A stretch of DNA of 64,000 nt, taken from Pyropia yezoensis (taxonomy: Eukaryota > Rhodophyta > Bangiophyceae > Bangiales > Bangiaceae). The notes beneath the pieces were generated by a model. It was not told the origin of the DNA, did not search any database, and saw only the letters and a program-made list of their open reading frames with translations. This document shows, piece after piece, positions 9,616 through 19,454 of the stretch (positions are counted from its first letter, which is position 1; the number at the start of each line of letters is the position of its first letter). The stretch is taken from assembly GCA_009829735.1 (NCBI GenBank), contig CM020619.1, positions 23,523,554 to 23,587,553 on the forward strand, written 5' to 3'. Position numbers and translations under genes: made by a program.

Positions 9616-10293
9616 TCACCGGAGCTCCCCCGGACTCAGCACGTGCCCCAGATACTGCGCTTCCGTCTCGACCAGGTCGCATTTCTCGGCCTTCAGGGTA
9701 GCTCCAGCCTTAGACAGGAGAGCCAGAACCTCTCGAAGGTGCTTTAGGCGTTCCGGTAGGGTCTTGGAGAAGACGATAATGTCGTCCATGTAGACTAAAT
9801 ATGTTCTCCACCTTAGCTCCGACAGCATGATGTCTATGGCTCTCTCAAAGGTAGCCGGAGCATCTGTGAGACCAAAAGGATGACGCTTGCACCGGAATAG
9901 CCCCATATGGCACGTGAAGGTGGTCTTGTCCTTGTCCTCGTCAGACAGAGGTATCTGCCAGTAATCGGCAATACAATCCAGCGTCGAGAAGAGGGTGGTA
10001 TCACCAAGGAAGTCGATGCAATCGTCCATCCGGGGTATCGGGTATACATCCTTGACTGTCATCTCGTTCAGGTTGCTGTAGTCGACGCAGATACGGAAGT
10101 GACCGCCAGGCTTCGGGAGGACTACCACCGGGAAGGCCCACTCGCCATCAGAGGGCTCGATAACATCCATCTCGAGCATCTTGTTAACCTGCTTCTCGAT
10201 CTCATCCCGGCGATGGGGTCCAGCCCGATACGGTTGCAGGTGCACTGGCTTGGCATCCGGCTTGAGTTGAATCCGGTGCAGGGTGGCGTCCAT
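9616..10293 (-). pseudogene. Family B reverse transcriptase, truncated
   Basis: 225 codons of RT with the conserved finger and palm motifs: QPYRAG, a V-IEPS-EW-FPVVV stretch, FRICVDYSNLN, LDCIADYWQIP, PFGLTDAPATF and the catalytic YMDD. It ends at LGHVLSPGELR at the junction with an inserted LTR. Compared with A1 (YLDD) it is clearly a different family. Upstream, a TAG separates it from the protease frame, at a position that is TGG (Trp) in the A1 linker. Confidence 0.85.
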
Positions 10294-10311
10294 CTTGCCC
10301 AGCTCTGCAGA

Positions 10312-11259
10312 CTACAGGTGCCGATATTCCTGAAGAAGCTTCTCCAGTGCCTCCTTCAAGTCGGGAGGAACATTTTCTCGGTTAACATTCGGCATCCCGG
10401 GTGGTGCTTGATCGGGTTTCGGGGTAGCGCCACCAGCCTGCGCTTGTTCCTGAGGTACGTCTAGGGGTGTTAGGTTGGATGCTAGTTCTTGCTGCAGGTT
10501 CGAGAGGTCCTCCTTGCTCATGGCACGGGCAGATCCTCGGTAAGGTTCTGCTGTTCCATCTCGAGTTCCCTTGGCGAGCGTTATCGGCTTACGGCTCACG
10601 TTGACGATTAGTACCGAGAATGGAGTGTGTCTTTCCACCTTCTTGTGATGCCCGTGGGCTAAGTATAGCCGGTGTTTGGCCAGAAATTCCTTGCGTCCGT
10701 AGATCAGGCATTGACCTGCAGTCCGGGTCGTTACTTGAACCTTGGTCTCCGAGCGAGGAGGTAGGAGCACCGGTTTGAAGAGAGTCAAGGTAGAGGGTGA
10801 GATGCGGTCCTTCTTGTTCTTGACTACACAAACCTTGGCGTCCAGATGCTCCAGCACCGGTGACACAAACCCATGGTTGAACTGCACCTTTCCTTCTCCG
10901 GGCAGGATACTCTTGACATGCTGCTTCTGGAAGTCCCAGCCTAGGATAAGGGGGACTGAGAGGGTCTTGACTACTAGAAAGGGAAAAAGCATTGGTTCAT
11001 TGTTGACATAGATGGCGACAGGAAGGCGGCCAAGCGGTCGTAAGGTTTTACCCGAAGCTTCTACAATCCGGGTCTTGGTCGGAGCTCTCCAGGCATGTCG
11101 ACGCCAGCCTGGAGGTAGCAGGTTCTTAGTAATGACGCTTGGTCCGGCTCCCGTGTCAACCACCGGAGTAACAGCTTGGGGAAGGCTATCCCCCACACGC
11201 ATACGAGCATTACTCTTGAGGATCTCCTTAAGCAAGACGAGCAAGTTCCCCTTGAACAA
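10312..11259 (-). pseudogene. Family B protease region
   Basis: About 315 codons with the aspartic-protease active site DTGAG in a typical VVDTGAGPSV context and the hydrophobic VPLILGWDF flap-side motif. The linker to RT follows and ends at a TAG. The displayed start is not an ATG; the frame is open upstream almost to the gag stop, so pol was presumably made by frameshifting or reinitiation from gag. Confidence 0.8.
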
Positions 11260-11387
11260 ACAGGGTGTCCAGGCGGCTACCAGTTGAGCAAGTAACTGCC
11301 GTCCTTTCTCACGGCACGCAAGGGGAGAACGGGTAGATGTACCCTGCCGTCGGAGATTCGGGAAGACACTTGGGGGGAGCGCCTGCC

Positions 11388-12433
11388 CTACTCGTTTGCC
11401 GGGTCCGACGAGTCCGTAGAGGTTTCCGTCACCAGGTAAAAGTCCGTAGGAGCTTCCTTGGTCAGAGCCTCCGTGATGCTCTGCAAGGTCGCCACGCGGA
11501 TTGCGTGTACCTGTGCCTTGTCTGTCTTGGAAGGCGCTTGCCGGTCAGCCCAGTTGACTGCCTTCGCAAACACCAGTTCTTGACGCTTGAGCTTCTCCTG
11601 GAGGTCCTTGGGAATGGTCGGGCACTGGTAGGACATGTGGTCCTCCTTCTGGCACAGCCAACATGACCGGAAACGCTGGTTCATTACCTGCTCGTGGGCG
11701 ACCAAGAAAGGTTGCTCCTTAGAGACAAGGCCGCCCCACTTGTCACCTGACACCACGGGTGAGGTCTCGCCAACTGCCAGCACCTGTATAGGGCTATCAC
11801 CTCCCTTATACTTGTCGGGTCCGGGACGAACTCGCGACAACGGCTTGGACGTCGACACCATAGGAGCTTGGAGGGCCTTGGCTTCCCGGTGAGTGCCCTG
11901 GGTGTAGGCCATCAACTGCTGGAAGATTTGTTCTTGGGTGTTCCTGGTTGTAGTTCTCAGCATCCACTTGATGATATTCAGGAAGCTCTTCCGAGAAGAT
12001 CATCTTGAGCCTGCCCTCAGGGTAAACGTTGCCACAAGCCTCGCTAATCTCCCGAACACGGCGGGCGAAGGCCTCTGGAGTCTCTTGTCGTTCCATGGTT
12101 GCCCGGTTCAACTTGCCCACTGCTTTGCGCAGGGAGTCCGCGTCAGCGTATTTGGAGCCAGTTGACCGCCTCCGGATAGCTCCGAACGGTACGCCCGACA
12201 ATGTGTCCGGCAGAGTCTGGGAGAACCTGTGCGAACCGCTGTTCTGCTTCTCCGGTCATGAAGTTAACCAGGAGGTAGAGTGCCTTGCCCTCGGACACAT
12301 CGTTGTCGTTGCATGCCTTGACAAACCGGCGCAGGAAGGCAAAGATAAGCGCCGGTCTCTTCCCGGAAAACTTGGGATGTCCCCCGAAGCTCGGCTGCCT
12401 TCGCCGGTTCAGGGATGCCATCTTCTTGGCCAT
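11388..12433 (-). pseudogene. Family B gag core and zinc knuckle, copy 2
   Basis: The capsid-like region starts at the ATG at 12433, as in copy 1. A 5-bp deletion near 12160 (relative to copy 1 near 920) breaks the frame; a second frameshift near 11940 is shared with copy 1. The last frame carries CWLCQKEDHMSYQC, a perfect C-X2-C-X4-H-X4-C knuckle, and ends in an acidic Ser/Thr tail at a TAG (11388). Confidence 0.75.
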
Positions 12434-12448
12434 CTTCCGGGTGTAACC

Positions 12449-12823
12449 TTAGTCTTGGTTCTCCAGCCGGTAGTTACCCCAAAACGTGACCTTGTTCAGG
12501 GTGGCATCTCCCACTTGGTGGGCAGGACAGTCAAGCTCGACTAGCCTGCGCCAAGTGGGACCAGGGGATGCGTCCCAGTCGTATCCCTCCTCAGAGCTGG
12601 AGGAACTGGTCTCGCTGGTGCTAGAGCGACGACGACGACGCCGCCGCCTCCGGCTGCTCCGGTTACCGGGCTTGGAGCTCCCTGCTCCATAGGGCGCCAG
12701 GGGAGGAATGGCTTGGCCGGTCCCAGGAGTCGAGGTCTCAGGGAGACCCGTAGAACCAGTCACAGCGGTGCCTCTGGCACTGGTAAAGCCCACAGGAAGA
12801 GGTGTATACACCCAGCTGCCATG
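12449..12823 (-). pseudogene. Family B gag N-terminal region copy 2, split part 1
   Basis: This is the C-terminal half of the first gag frame, ending at the same TAA (before the ATG at 12433) as in copy 1. It is interrupted at 12828/12829 by A1 and resumes at 22211. The uninterrupted order is proved by copy 1, where the matching bases around 1590 are contiguous. Confidence 0.8.
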
Positions 12824-12828
12824 TGTAG
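12824..12828. other. Target-site duplication of A1, left copy
   Basis: TGTAG directly before the 5' LTR, repeated at 22206-22210 directly after the 3' LTR. Joining the flanks recreates the family B sequence found uninterrupted near 1590, with one mismatch. Confidence 0.93.
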
Positions 12829-13297
12829 TGTGGCAGTATTGACCCCCAGGTAGGGGGGCAACACGTGCCATGCAAGGGGCGGCAGGCCACTAGCCTGATC
12901 CATTCCTCCCCCTGCATTTGGGTCCATATTCCCTAAGTTTGGGATAGTTAGCTTAGTAGTAAATCCAACTTGGATTTGAGGGTTTTCTGCATTTATCGTC
13001 TTGAATTTTCGTGTGGCCCGGTGGGCAGGTGCTGGGGTGGGAGATTCTGAGTGGTGAGATTCTGAGTGGACCCTGGGGGGATAAGGGGAGGGACAGCGGG
13101 GCTTGGCCCTGCGTCCCCGTCCCGACCAAGAAACTGTTGGACCACACACCATCCTCTTGTTTGTCCGTGGGGGGTTTGCCCCACAACAGGGACAGAGTGT
13201 GTGCGACTTGCACTTCTTCCGGTTCCCCCGACACGGGAGGCAGCCCTAGCACACCGCCCCAACTTGGGTGCCGTGTGTGCTAGTAATTTTTGCCACA
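12829..13297 (+). repeat. 5' LTR of A1
   Basis: 469 bp starting TGTGGCA and ending TGCCACA, a 7-bp terminal inverted repeat. It contains two perfect palindromes, AAATCCAACTTGGATTT (12961-12977) and CCCAACTTGGG (13258-13268), within the presumed promoter/R region. No canonical TATA box was obvious. Confidence 0.95.
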
Positions 13298-13299
13298 TT

Positions 13300-13316
13300 T
13301 GGTGGAGCAGCAGGGG
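13300..13316 (+). other. Primer-binding site of A1
   Basis: TGGTGGAGCAGCAGGGG, two bases downstream of the LTR. Identical to the site in family B and in the deleted A2 element, so all three use the same tRNA primer. Confidence 0.8.
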
Positions 13317-13319
13317 ACA

Positions 13320-13349
13320 GAGGTAAACTTTACCTCCGGGTGCACCCGG
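13320..13349 (+). promoter_or_regulatory. Two overlapping palindromes in the A1 leader (possible RNA dimer/packaging site)
   Basis: GAGGTAAACTTTACCTC (13320-13336) is a perfect 17-nt palindrome, directly followed by CCGGGTGCACCCGG (13336-13349), a perfect 14-nt one whose centre is GTGCAC. They lie between the primer site and gag, where retroviral genomes carry dimerisation and packaging stem-loops; GTGCAC is a known retroviral dimer-loop type. The functional reading is inference. Confidence 0.45.
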
Positions 13350-13416
13350 GTGTAGGGGGCCCTCTGTCTCAGAGGAACGGTGGTCTTGGACCGTGTCATA
13401 CGGATCGTCAGCCAAC

Positions 13417-15363
13417 ATGGCTAGCTCGGACCCCCCGTCGTCCGGGGAGTACACGGGTGACGCACGTACTTCAGTGCCTTTGAATACTGGTGAGACACAG
13501 GTGGGTTTACCTGGGGTCGCAGAGGGACTAGAGGTCCCTCAAGCCAGCAGGAATGGAAGTACGAGCGGGCAACAGGCCACCCCGACTCAGTCGGGAGTTC
13601 ACTCGGGTGACACTTCTGATGTGGGTGGGCCGAAGTCTGGCCACCGTGTGGTATACTCAACGGGAACGTCCCAAGGGGTGAGGACTGTCCCCGCGGGTTC
13701 CACTTGGGTTGGAGCCAACTTTGGCTTGGAGTCGTCGCCAACTAGGCTTTCGGAGGACGGTGGACCTGCGTTGGTCGGCGATGGGCTCGCGCCCATGCCC
13801 CCGGTTGAGACCCCTGAGGAACGTGGTTACCCCTCAGGTGGACTCCCGGAGGCGGACCGAGACTCAACTGGAGTCGTCAATCCACTCCTCGCGGAAACTG
13901 TCCGTCAGGAGGCGACCAATGTGTTGCGGCAGACTTTGCCGGACCTGGTGGTCACGATGACGAATACTATTCTGAATCAGATTGTGGCGAGTTTGCCAGA
14001 TGGCCTTAATGTCCAAACCGGATTGGGGCTTTCGAGCCCGCAGGCGCAGGGGGAATCCCCCCTTACGCCTATCTCTGGTCGCCCCGAACTGGGGGCGACA
14101 CCTGTGACTCCCAACGAGGGAGCCACACCATACTCGGTGGGGCGTACGCCCTTCACGGGGGAGTTCCCCCCGATAACGCCGGCGGCTACACCAAGCTCGC
14201 CGTACCAGACTACAGGCACTGAGGGTGGACTTACCCCAGTGCCACAGCGGCTGTTCCCTCAACGTGAGGTGCCGCCCAAGATCCAGGTAGCCAACCCGGT
14301 CTACCAGAGGATCTTTGACTGTGAGACCTACGCCCTCCACAACAAGTCGGTGGAGTATGGTCCTGACCAGGCCCGAGCCATGGGCCGTGCCAAGAAGAAT
14401 GCACTTCATTCTTTTGGGCACAAAGCGGAGTGGGACGGAACTCCCCCCCTCCGTGTCTTTGAGTTCCTACGTCGTTTCACAGAAGCCTGTGACGACAATG
14501 CCATAAGTGAAGGCATGGCTTTTTACATGCTACAGGAGTTTACGAAGGGCGACCTACGGACAGAACTTATGTCCGTCATGCCCAGCTCCTCAAGTGGAGG
14601 CGCTGGGGAGGTGACGTCCTGTTTGGAGCTCGTCAACTGGTTGTTGAGAGCCATGGTTGATGAGGCAGCGTTGGCTTCTCAAGTCGAGGAGTTTACGCAA
14701 GCCCATCAGGAAGAGGCGGAGGACGAGTTGTCCTTTGCGGAGCGAGTCCGTAAGCTCAACAATCTTTGTGGGTTTCTTCATCCACAAGCTGTGGTGAAGA
14801 GTCGGTTTGTGGAGGGACTCCATTGGTCAGTCCGGATGGAGACCCGGGAGCATAACACTGCCCGGGCGACCCTGGCCGAGTTGGCCAGGTTCGCCTATCG
14901 CAGAGGCGAGGCCTACCGCAAGTTGCGGGAGGAACAGCGCCAGGAGCGTCAGGCCGAGTTGGCCAAGGAACGGGAGGAGGCGCGCCAGGCCAGAGAGTTG
15001 AGAGAGGCACGCCGAATCCGCAAGGAGAGGGTGGTAGCTGCCGTGGGAACTTCCCAGGGTATCCCTTCGTCTTCTCCAGTTGGGAAGACCCCTCCCGGAA
15101 CGGACCATCGGTGTTGGAACTGCAACTCCGATGGTCACTGGGCATATGATTGCCCCAAGTTGAGTAAACGCATCCAACAACTTGTTAGGAATGCGAGTAA
15201 AAAGTCGGCTACGAACGAAGTACGTTCACGCCGCGAGGGTGGGTCTCGACCGGTCGTTGCGGTCGCCACACCCTCGGCGGAGGAGGCGGACACGTCGTCC
15301 TCGGACTCGTCGTCTTCCTCCCCGCCCTCAGATTCGGACGCCAAGTCGGCGGGAAACGAATGA
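13417..15363 (+). CDS. gag: A1 Gag polyprotein (648 aa)
   Basis: The start is the ATG at 13417 in context CAACATGGCT, shared with family B gag. An upstream in-frame GTG at 13393 is not a likely start. The first 300 residues are low-complexity and rich in Gly, Thr, Pro and Ser. A helical capsid-like domain follows (around residues 300-500, with FEFLRRFTEACDDN and VNWLLRAM). Next comes a charged Arg/Glu/Lys coiled-coil-like segment, then one zinc knuckle CWNCNSDGHWAYDC (C-X2-C-X4-H-X4-C, around residues 566-580), and finally a basic then Ser/Asp-rich tail. It would form the particle and bind genomic RNA. Its TGA stop overlaps the pol ATG. Confidence 0.9.
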   Translation: MASSDPPSSGEYTGDARTSVPLNTGETQVGLPGVAEGLEVPQASRNGSTSGQQATPTQSGVHSGDTSDVGGPKSGHRVVYSTGTSQGVRTVPAGSTWVGANFGLESSPTRLSEDGGPALVGDGLAPMPPVETPEERGYPSGGLPEADRDSTGVVNPLLAETVRQEATNVLRQTLPDLVVTMTNTILNQIVASLPDGLNVQTGLGLSSPQAQGESPLTPISGRPELGATPVTPNEGATPYSVGRTPFTGEFPPITPAATPSSPYQTTGTEGGLTPVPQRLFPQREVPPKIQVANPVYQRIFDCETYALHNKSVEYGPDQARAMGRAKKNALHSFGHKAEWDGTPPLRVFEFLRRFTEACDDNAISEGMAFYMLQEFTKGDLRTELMSVMPSSSSGGAGEVTSCLELVNWLLRAMVDEAALASQVEEFTQAHQEEAEDELSFAERVRKLNNLCGFLHPQAVVKSRFVEGLHWSVRMETREHNTARATLAELARFAYRRGEAYRKLREEQRQERQAELAKEREEARQARELREARRIRKERVVAAVGTSQGIPSSSPVGKTPPGTDHRCWNCNSDGHWAYDCPKLSKRIQQLVRNASKKSATNEVRSRREGGSRPVVAVATPSAEEADTSSSDSSSSSPPSDSDAKSAGNE

Positions 15364-18300
15364 CCGTTGGGGCTGGTCGTCCGAAGCTCACAACGGCAGC
15401 CTCGGCCAAGTGGGCCAGGAGGACGAACCAACCGTGCCGGATACTGCGGCGATCTAAGGGAGTCCGCCCACCTCGGGTAGGACTCCCCAAGAACGTAAAC
15501 CCACGTCGGGTCATCGCGGTGCTGACGGGTGAGAACTTCCAGGTGGCTGGACGGGTGCAACTTGCCCCCGGCCGGACATGCTGTACCCGTATCGTACTTG
15601 ATACCGGGTCAGGAGCCTCCTTGATACGCAAGTCGCTATTACCAAAGGAGGTGAAGCTCCAACGCTGGAGGTCCAAAGCTGACCATATGATTGACATCAA
15701 TGGTGGGGTACTCCCCATCGTTGGTGCCGTGACCCTACCAACTAGGTTGGGGACCCATGAGGTCGACGTGACCTATGGCGTAGTTGAGAATATATCGGTA
15801 CCCCTGCTTCTGGGTACCCCTTATGTTGTTACACAAGTGCCTTTGATTTGTGGCCCTGAGTACTGGGTCAAGTTGATGAATGGGGAGACTATCCCCATCC
15901 TTGGTAAGGGAAAGTCTGTGGCTCCTGTGACAGTCTCACAGTCGAAGCCTGTTTGTTCGGTGAGGGAAGAGTTTACTGCTACCCTGCGTTTAGCCCGCAA
16001 AGTCACGTTGCCCCCCAACTCGGTGGCGCACGTTGATGTTGTAACTGATTTTACGGGGAACGGGTTGGTGCACCCTCACCCCCGTCTGGCTCGCAAGCAC
16101 CAAGTGCATGTTGCCCTTGGCACGATGGACTCCAAAGCAGGAGTCCCGTGGAGGATCCAGGTGATGAACCTGAGCCCGACGCCCAAGTACTTCAAGTCGG
16201 GAGCCAAGTTCGGCTATATCGACCAACACGAGGGACCGGTAGTAGCGGTCACCCTCAACGCGGGCGCAAGTAGCGACCCGAAGTCCGGAAAGGAGAAGCA
16301 TCAAGCCAAGTCGGCCGCCTCTCCTCGACCCCATGTGAACATGGAGGGTGTCCCCCCCAGGTTGAGGGTTCAAGTTGAACGCCTCTTGGACCAATATCAC
16401 AAGTTGTGGGATGGTCAATTGGGACTCATGAGAGCCACCCAACACCTGATCGAGTTGAAGCCCGGTGCACCCCCTATACGCCAACAACCGTATAGGGGAG
16501 GACCTCGTTCAAGGGCCCTCGTTAAGGAGCAAGTTGCTCGCATGGAGGCCCTCGATGTGATTGAGCCCAGCAACGCCGAGTGGGCGAGTCCGGTGGCCAT
16601 TGTCCCCAAAGTTGATGGGACCACACGGTTCTGTATCGACTACCGTAAGCTCAACGAGAGCACGGTGAAGGACAGTTATCCCCTACCTAGGATGGATGAC
16701 TGTCTGGACTCTCGGGGGGAGGCAAACGTGTTCTCTACCCTGGACTGTAACGCGGGGTACTGGCAAATTCCCATTGCCCCGGAGGACAGGCATAAAACTA
16801 CCTTTACCTGTCACTGTGGTACCTACCAGTGCAAGCGTCTACCTTTTGGTCTGTGTAACGCGCCGGCAACTTTCCAGCGCGCTATGGACATGATTCTGGC
16901 CGGAGTACGGTGGCAGATCTGTCTTGTGTACCTAGACGATATCATTGTGTTCTCCCGAAGTCCGGAGGAACACATTGGCCATCTTGGCCAGGTGTTCAAG
17001 CTACTTGCTGACGCCGGTGTGTCACTGAAGGCGAGTAAGTGCCACCTCTTTACTCAAGAGGTGGAGTACTTGGGACATGTTGTCCATCCGGGGCGTCTCA
17101 GTGTTAACGAGAAGAACTTGTGGGCCATTCGTAAGGCTCAGTACCCCCGGACTCAGACCCAGATGAGGAGCTTCCTCGGGATGTGTAACGTGTACCGACG
17201 TTTCACCAAGGGCTTCGCCAAGGTGGCGAAGCCGTTGAATGAGCTAGTGAGCTCAACGCTACCGAAGAACCTGCCTCCCCCAAGTCGGGTGGAGCAGGAA
17301 TCCTTTGAGACTCTTCGGGACCTTCTGCTGAAGCCCCCCATCTTGGCTATTCCCAGGTTGGGAGGCCACTACATCCTGGATGTGGACGCTAGCTACGACC
17401 AACTTGGTTGTGTGTTGCTTCAGCAGCAGCCGGACAAGGAGTACTTGCCGGTGGGATACTTTAGTAAGGGGCTGAACTCGGCCGAGAAGAACTACGGAGT
17501 CACCGAGTTGGAAGGACTCGCAGTGGTGTGGGCGGTGACGTCACTTCGTCACTACCTGGAGGGTGAGAAGTTCCTCATCCGCTGTGACCACCGCGCGTTG
17601 CAGTTCATCTTTAAGACGGACTGTACGAACACTCGTCTCAACCGGTGGAGGGTGCGACTGGCACCCTTCAACTTTGACATTGAATACCGACCTGGCAGGC
17701 AACATGCCCTTGCCGACGGCCTCTCTCGGGTACCTACCGAGGGGCTGGACACTAACCCAGTCGATGAGGACATCCCCATCGTGGGGGTAGTCACGCGCTC
17801 GGGTCAGGCGTTGAACCCCGAGGCGCCAGGGAACAAGAAGTACTTGCCCCTGTCCCTGGACGAGGTGGTGAAGGCCCAGGCCGAGGATCCCTTCTGCAAG
17901 TCGCAGAGGGATATACTGGACACAGTGGTAGAGACGCGTTTCTTTCTGGGAGACGATGGCCTCCTCATGAGGAGGGGGGTATTCCAGGGGACCGAACAAC
18001 TTGTCGTCCCCGCATCCCTCAAGGACAGTATCCTTGAGAGGGAGCACAACGCTCCCACGGGTGGACACCTGGGGTCTAGTAAACTGTACCAGACCCTGAG
18101 GACCAGGTACTACTGGCCGTCCATGGTGGTGGACATCTACAGTTGGGTGGCTGCCTGCACAAGTTGTGCACAGAATCGTCTGATGGAACGGCGGCCTACT
18201 ACGGCTATGCTATTGTTCCCGGCCAAGGAGCCCTTCGCCGCGTTGGCGATGGACATCCTTGGGCCACTGCCTGTGACCGAGGAGGGCAACCAGTACCTCC

Positions 18301-19343
18301 TGGTCATCTGTGACCGCTTCACGAAACTTACGCGAGCGATCCCACTGGCAGAGATCACGGCCATGTCGGTCGTGTCAGCCTTCCTAAATCACTGGGTTGC
18401 CGCGTATGGCATCCCAGACAGTACACTATCGGACAATGGACCGCAATTTGCGTCTGTACTGTTTCAGGGAGTGCTGGATATGTTGGGGGTTAAGGCAAAC
18501 TATGCCACCCCCTACCACCCACAAACTAATGGGCAGGTGGAGCGCTTCAACAAAACTATTGTTAGGCAGCTGCGCCACTATGTGAGTGAGCACGTGAAGA
18601 CGTGGGACCAATTCATTTCTATCCTTACTACTGCCTACAATTCGCAAGTTCACTCATCTACAGGGGAAGTACCCCTCGCTTTTGTGACCCCCCGTCGCGT
18701 GCGGTCTATTGCCGTGCGGCGGTCGCTCCCAACTAGGGAGGATGGTGGCAGTACGCCTACTCCTACTGAGAGTAAGGCGGAGTTCGCCGCTAGGCTTGAA
18801 AACCTCATCCCTAAAGTCAGGGCTGAGATGGACAAAGCACAAAAGCGCTACAAGCGTACCTTTGACAAAAAGGTGCGCAATGCTAAACATGTCCCCGAGC
18901 AGGGTGACTGGGTGCTGGTACACTCGCACACCCCAACTGGGGGTAAGCTGGTATTCCAGACGAAGGGACCGTACCAGGTCCTTCGTACTGATGGGCGGCG
19001 CTTCACCATCGAAAGTGACGATGGGGTCCGCACAGTGAACGGACAGGACGTGGTCAAAGTTGCACCACCGCCTGCAGGCGACCCAGCTTGGGCGCGTGCG
19101 TTGGAATCGTGGCGCCTCCCCTCACTGCCTGCGGCCAAACAGGGCCCGCAGGAGTACGTGTTCGATAAGTTCATCGACCACGGATGGGATGAAGACACTG
19201 ACCGCCTCATGTTGAGGGTGCCTTGGTTCAACTGTAAGGCCAAAGATGATACGTGGGAGTACGTGGAGGACCTTCCCGCTGAGAAGGTCCGGGCGTACTG
19301 TGCCCGGAATGAGATAGACCCTAACAGCCCTCCCTCAACGTGA
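15360..19343 (+). CDS. pol: A1 Pol polyprotein with C-terminal chromodomain (1327 aa)
   Basis: All catalytic modules are visible. The protease has DTGSG at residues 81-85. RT has YLDD at 524-527 with intact finger and palm motifs. RNase H starts near 670 (DVDAS) and ends at RQHALADGLSR. Integrase has an H-H-C-C zinc region near 890-930 and catalytic D965, D1025 and E1061 (35 residues between the last two). A GPY-type module follows, and then a chromodomain-like end (about 1262-1320, WFNCKAKDDTWEYVEDLP). This places the element in the chromovirus branch of Metaviridae, where the chromodomain directs integration to marked chromatin. Pol begins in the -1 frame relative to gag with an ATGA overlap, so expression needs frameshifting or stop-start reinitiation. 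Confidence 0.95.
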   Translation: MTVGAGRPKLTTAASAKWARRTNQPCRILRRSKGVRPPRVGLPKNVNPRRVIAVLTGENFQVAGRVQLAPGRTCCTRIVLDTGSGASLIRKSLLPKEVKLQRWRSKADHMIDINGGVLPIVGAVTLPTRLGTHEVDVTYGVVENISVPLLLGTPYVVTQVPLICGPEYWVKLMNGETIPILGKGKSVAPVTVSQSKPVCSVREEFTATLRLARKVTLPPNSVAHVDVVTDFTGNGLVHPHPRLARKHQVHVALGTMDSKAGVPWRIQVMNLSPTPKYFKSGAKFGYIDQHEGPVVAVTLNAGASSDPKSGKEKHQAKSAASPRPHVNMEGVPPRLRVQVERLLDQYHKLWDGQLGLMRATQHLIELKPGAPPIRQQPYRGGPRSRALVKEQVARMEALDVIEPSNAEWASPVAIVPKVDGTTRFCIDYRKLNESTVKDSYPLPRMDDCLDSRGEANVFSTLDCNAGYWQIPIAPEDRHKTTFTCHCGTYQCKRLPFGLCNAPATFQRAMDMILAGVRWQICLVYLDDIIVFSRSPEEHIGHLGQVFKLLADAGVSLKASKCHLFTQEVEYLGHVVHPGRLSVNEKNLWAIRKAQYPRTQTQMRSFLGMCNVYRRFTKGFAKVAKPLNELVSSTLPKNLPPPSRVEQESFETLRDLLLKPPILAIPRLGGHYILDVDASYDQLGCVLLQQQPDKEYLPVGYFSKGLNSAEKNYGVTELEGLAVVWAVTSLRHYLEGEKFLIRCDHRALQFIFKTDCTNTRLNRWRVRLAPFNFDIEYRPGRQHALADGLSRVPTEGLDTNPVDEDIPIVGVVTRSGQALNPEAPGNKKYLPLSLDEVVKAQAEDPFCKSQRDILDTVVETRFFLGDDGLLMRRGVFQGTEQLVVPASLKDSILEREHNAPTGGHLGSSKLYQTLRTRYYWPSMVVDIYSWVAACTSCAQNRLMERRPTTAMLLFPAKEPFAALAMDILGPLPVTEEGNQYLLVICDRFTKLTRAIPLAEITAMSVVSAFLNHWVAAYGIPDSTLSDNGPQFASVLFQGVLDMLGVKANYATPYHPQTNGQVERFNKTIVRQLRHYVSEHVKTWDQFISILTTAYNSQVHSSTGEVPLAFVTPRRVRSIAVRRSLPTREDGGSTPTPTESKAEFAARLENLIPKVRAEMDKAQKRYKRTFDKKVRNAKHVPEQGDWVLVHSHTPTGGKLVFQTKGPYQVLRTDGRRFTIESDDGVRTVNGQDVVKVAPPPAGDPAWARALESWRLPSLPAAKQGPQEYVFDKFIDHGWDEDTDRLMLRVPWFNCKAKDDTWEYVEDLPAEKVRAYCARNEIDPNSPPST

Positions 19344-19454
19344 GGGAAGGCCGAGCAACAGTGCCAAGAGAGTGCTTCAAGTCGAAGTGGTACGCAGAGT
19401 GGCTTTTAACTACAGCCCTAACCCTCACACTCTCACAACAAAGGCAGCTACCAA
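19344..19454 (+). other. Spacer between pol and the convergent antisense gene
   Basis: 111 bp between two convergent stop codons. The same spacer, strongly conserved, occurs at 6602-6712 and inverted at 4275-4385. It would contain the 3' ends of both transcripts. Confidence 0.6.

Larger units (their letters stand above)
9614..12828 (-). mobile_element. Family B element copy 2, 3' segment
   Basis: Together with 22211-23307 this is a single family B element cut in two by A1. Reading down from 12828 it has the rest of gag, protease and the first two-thirds of RT, and is truncated at 9614 by a family A LTR; RNase H, integrase and the 3' LTR are missing. It carries a TAA in gag, a 5-bp deletion in gag (near 12160), a frameshift (near 11940) and a TAG between protease and RT, so this copy is dead. 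Confidence 0.8.

Noticed and set aside
13393..13416. Upstream GTG as start of A1 gag
   Set aside because: The ATG at 13417 has a strong context shared with family B gag, and GTG starts are not expected in a eukaryote.
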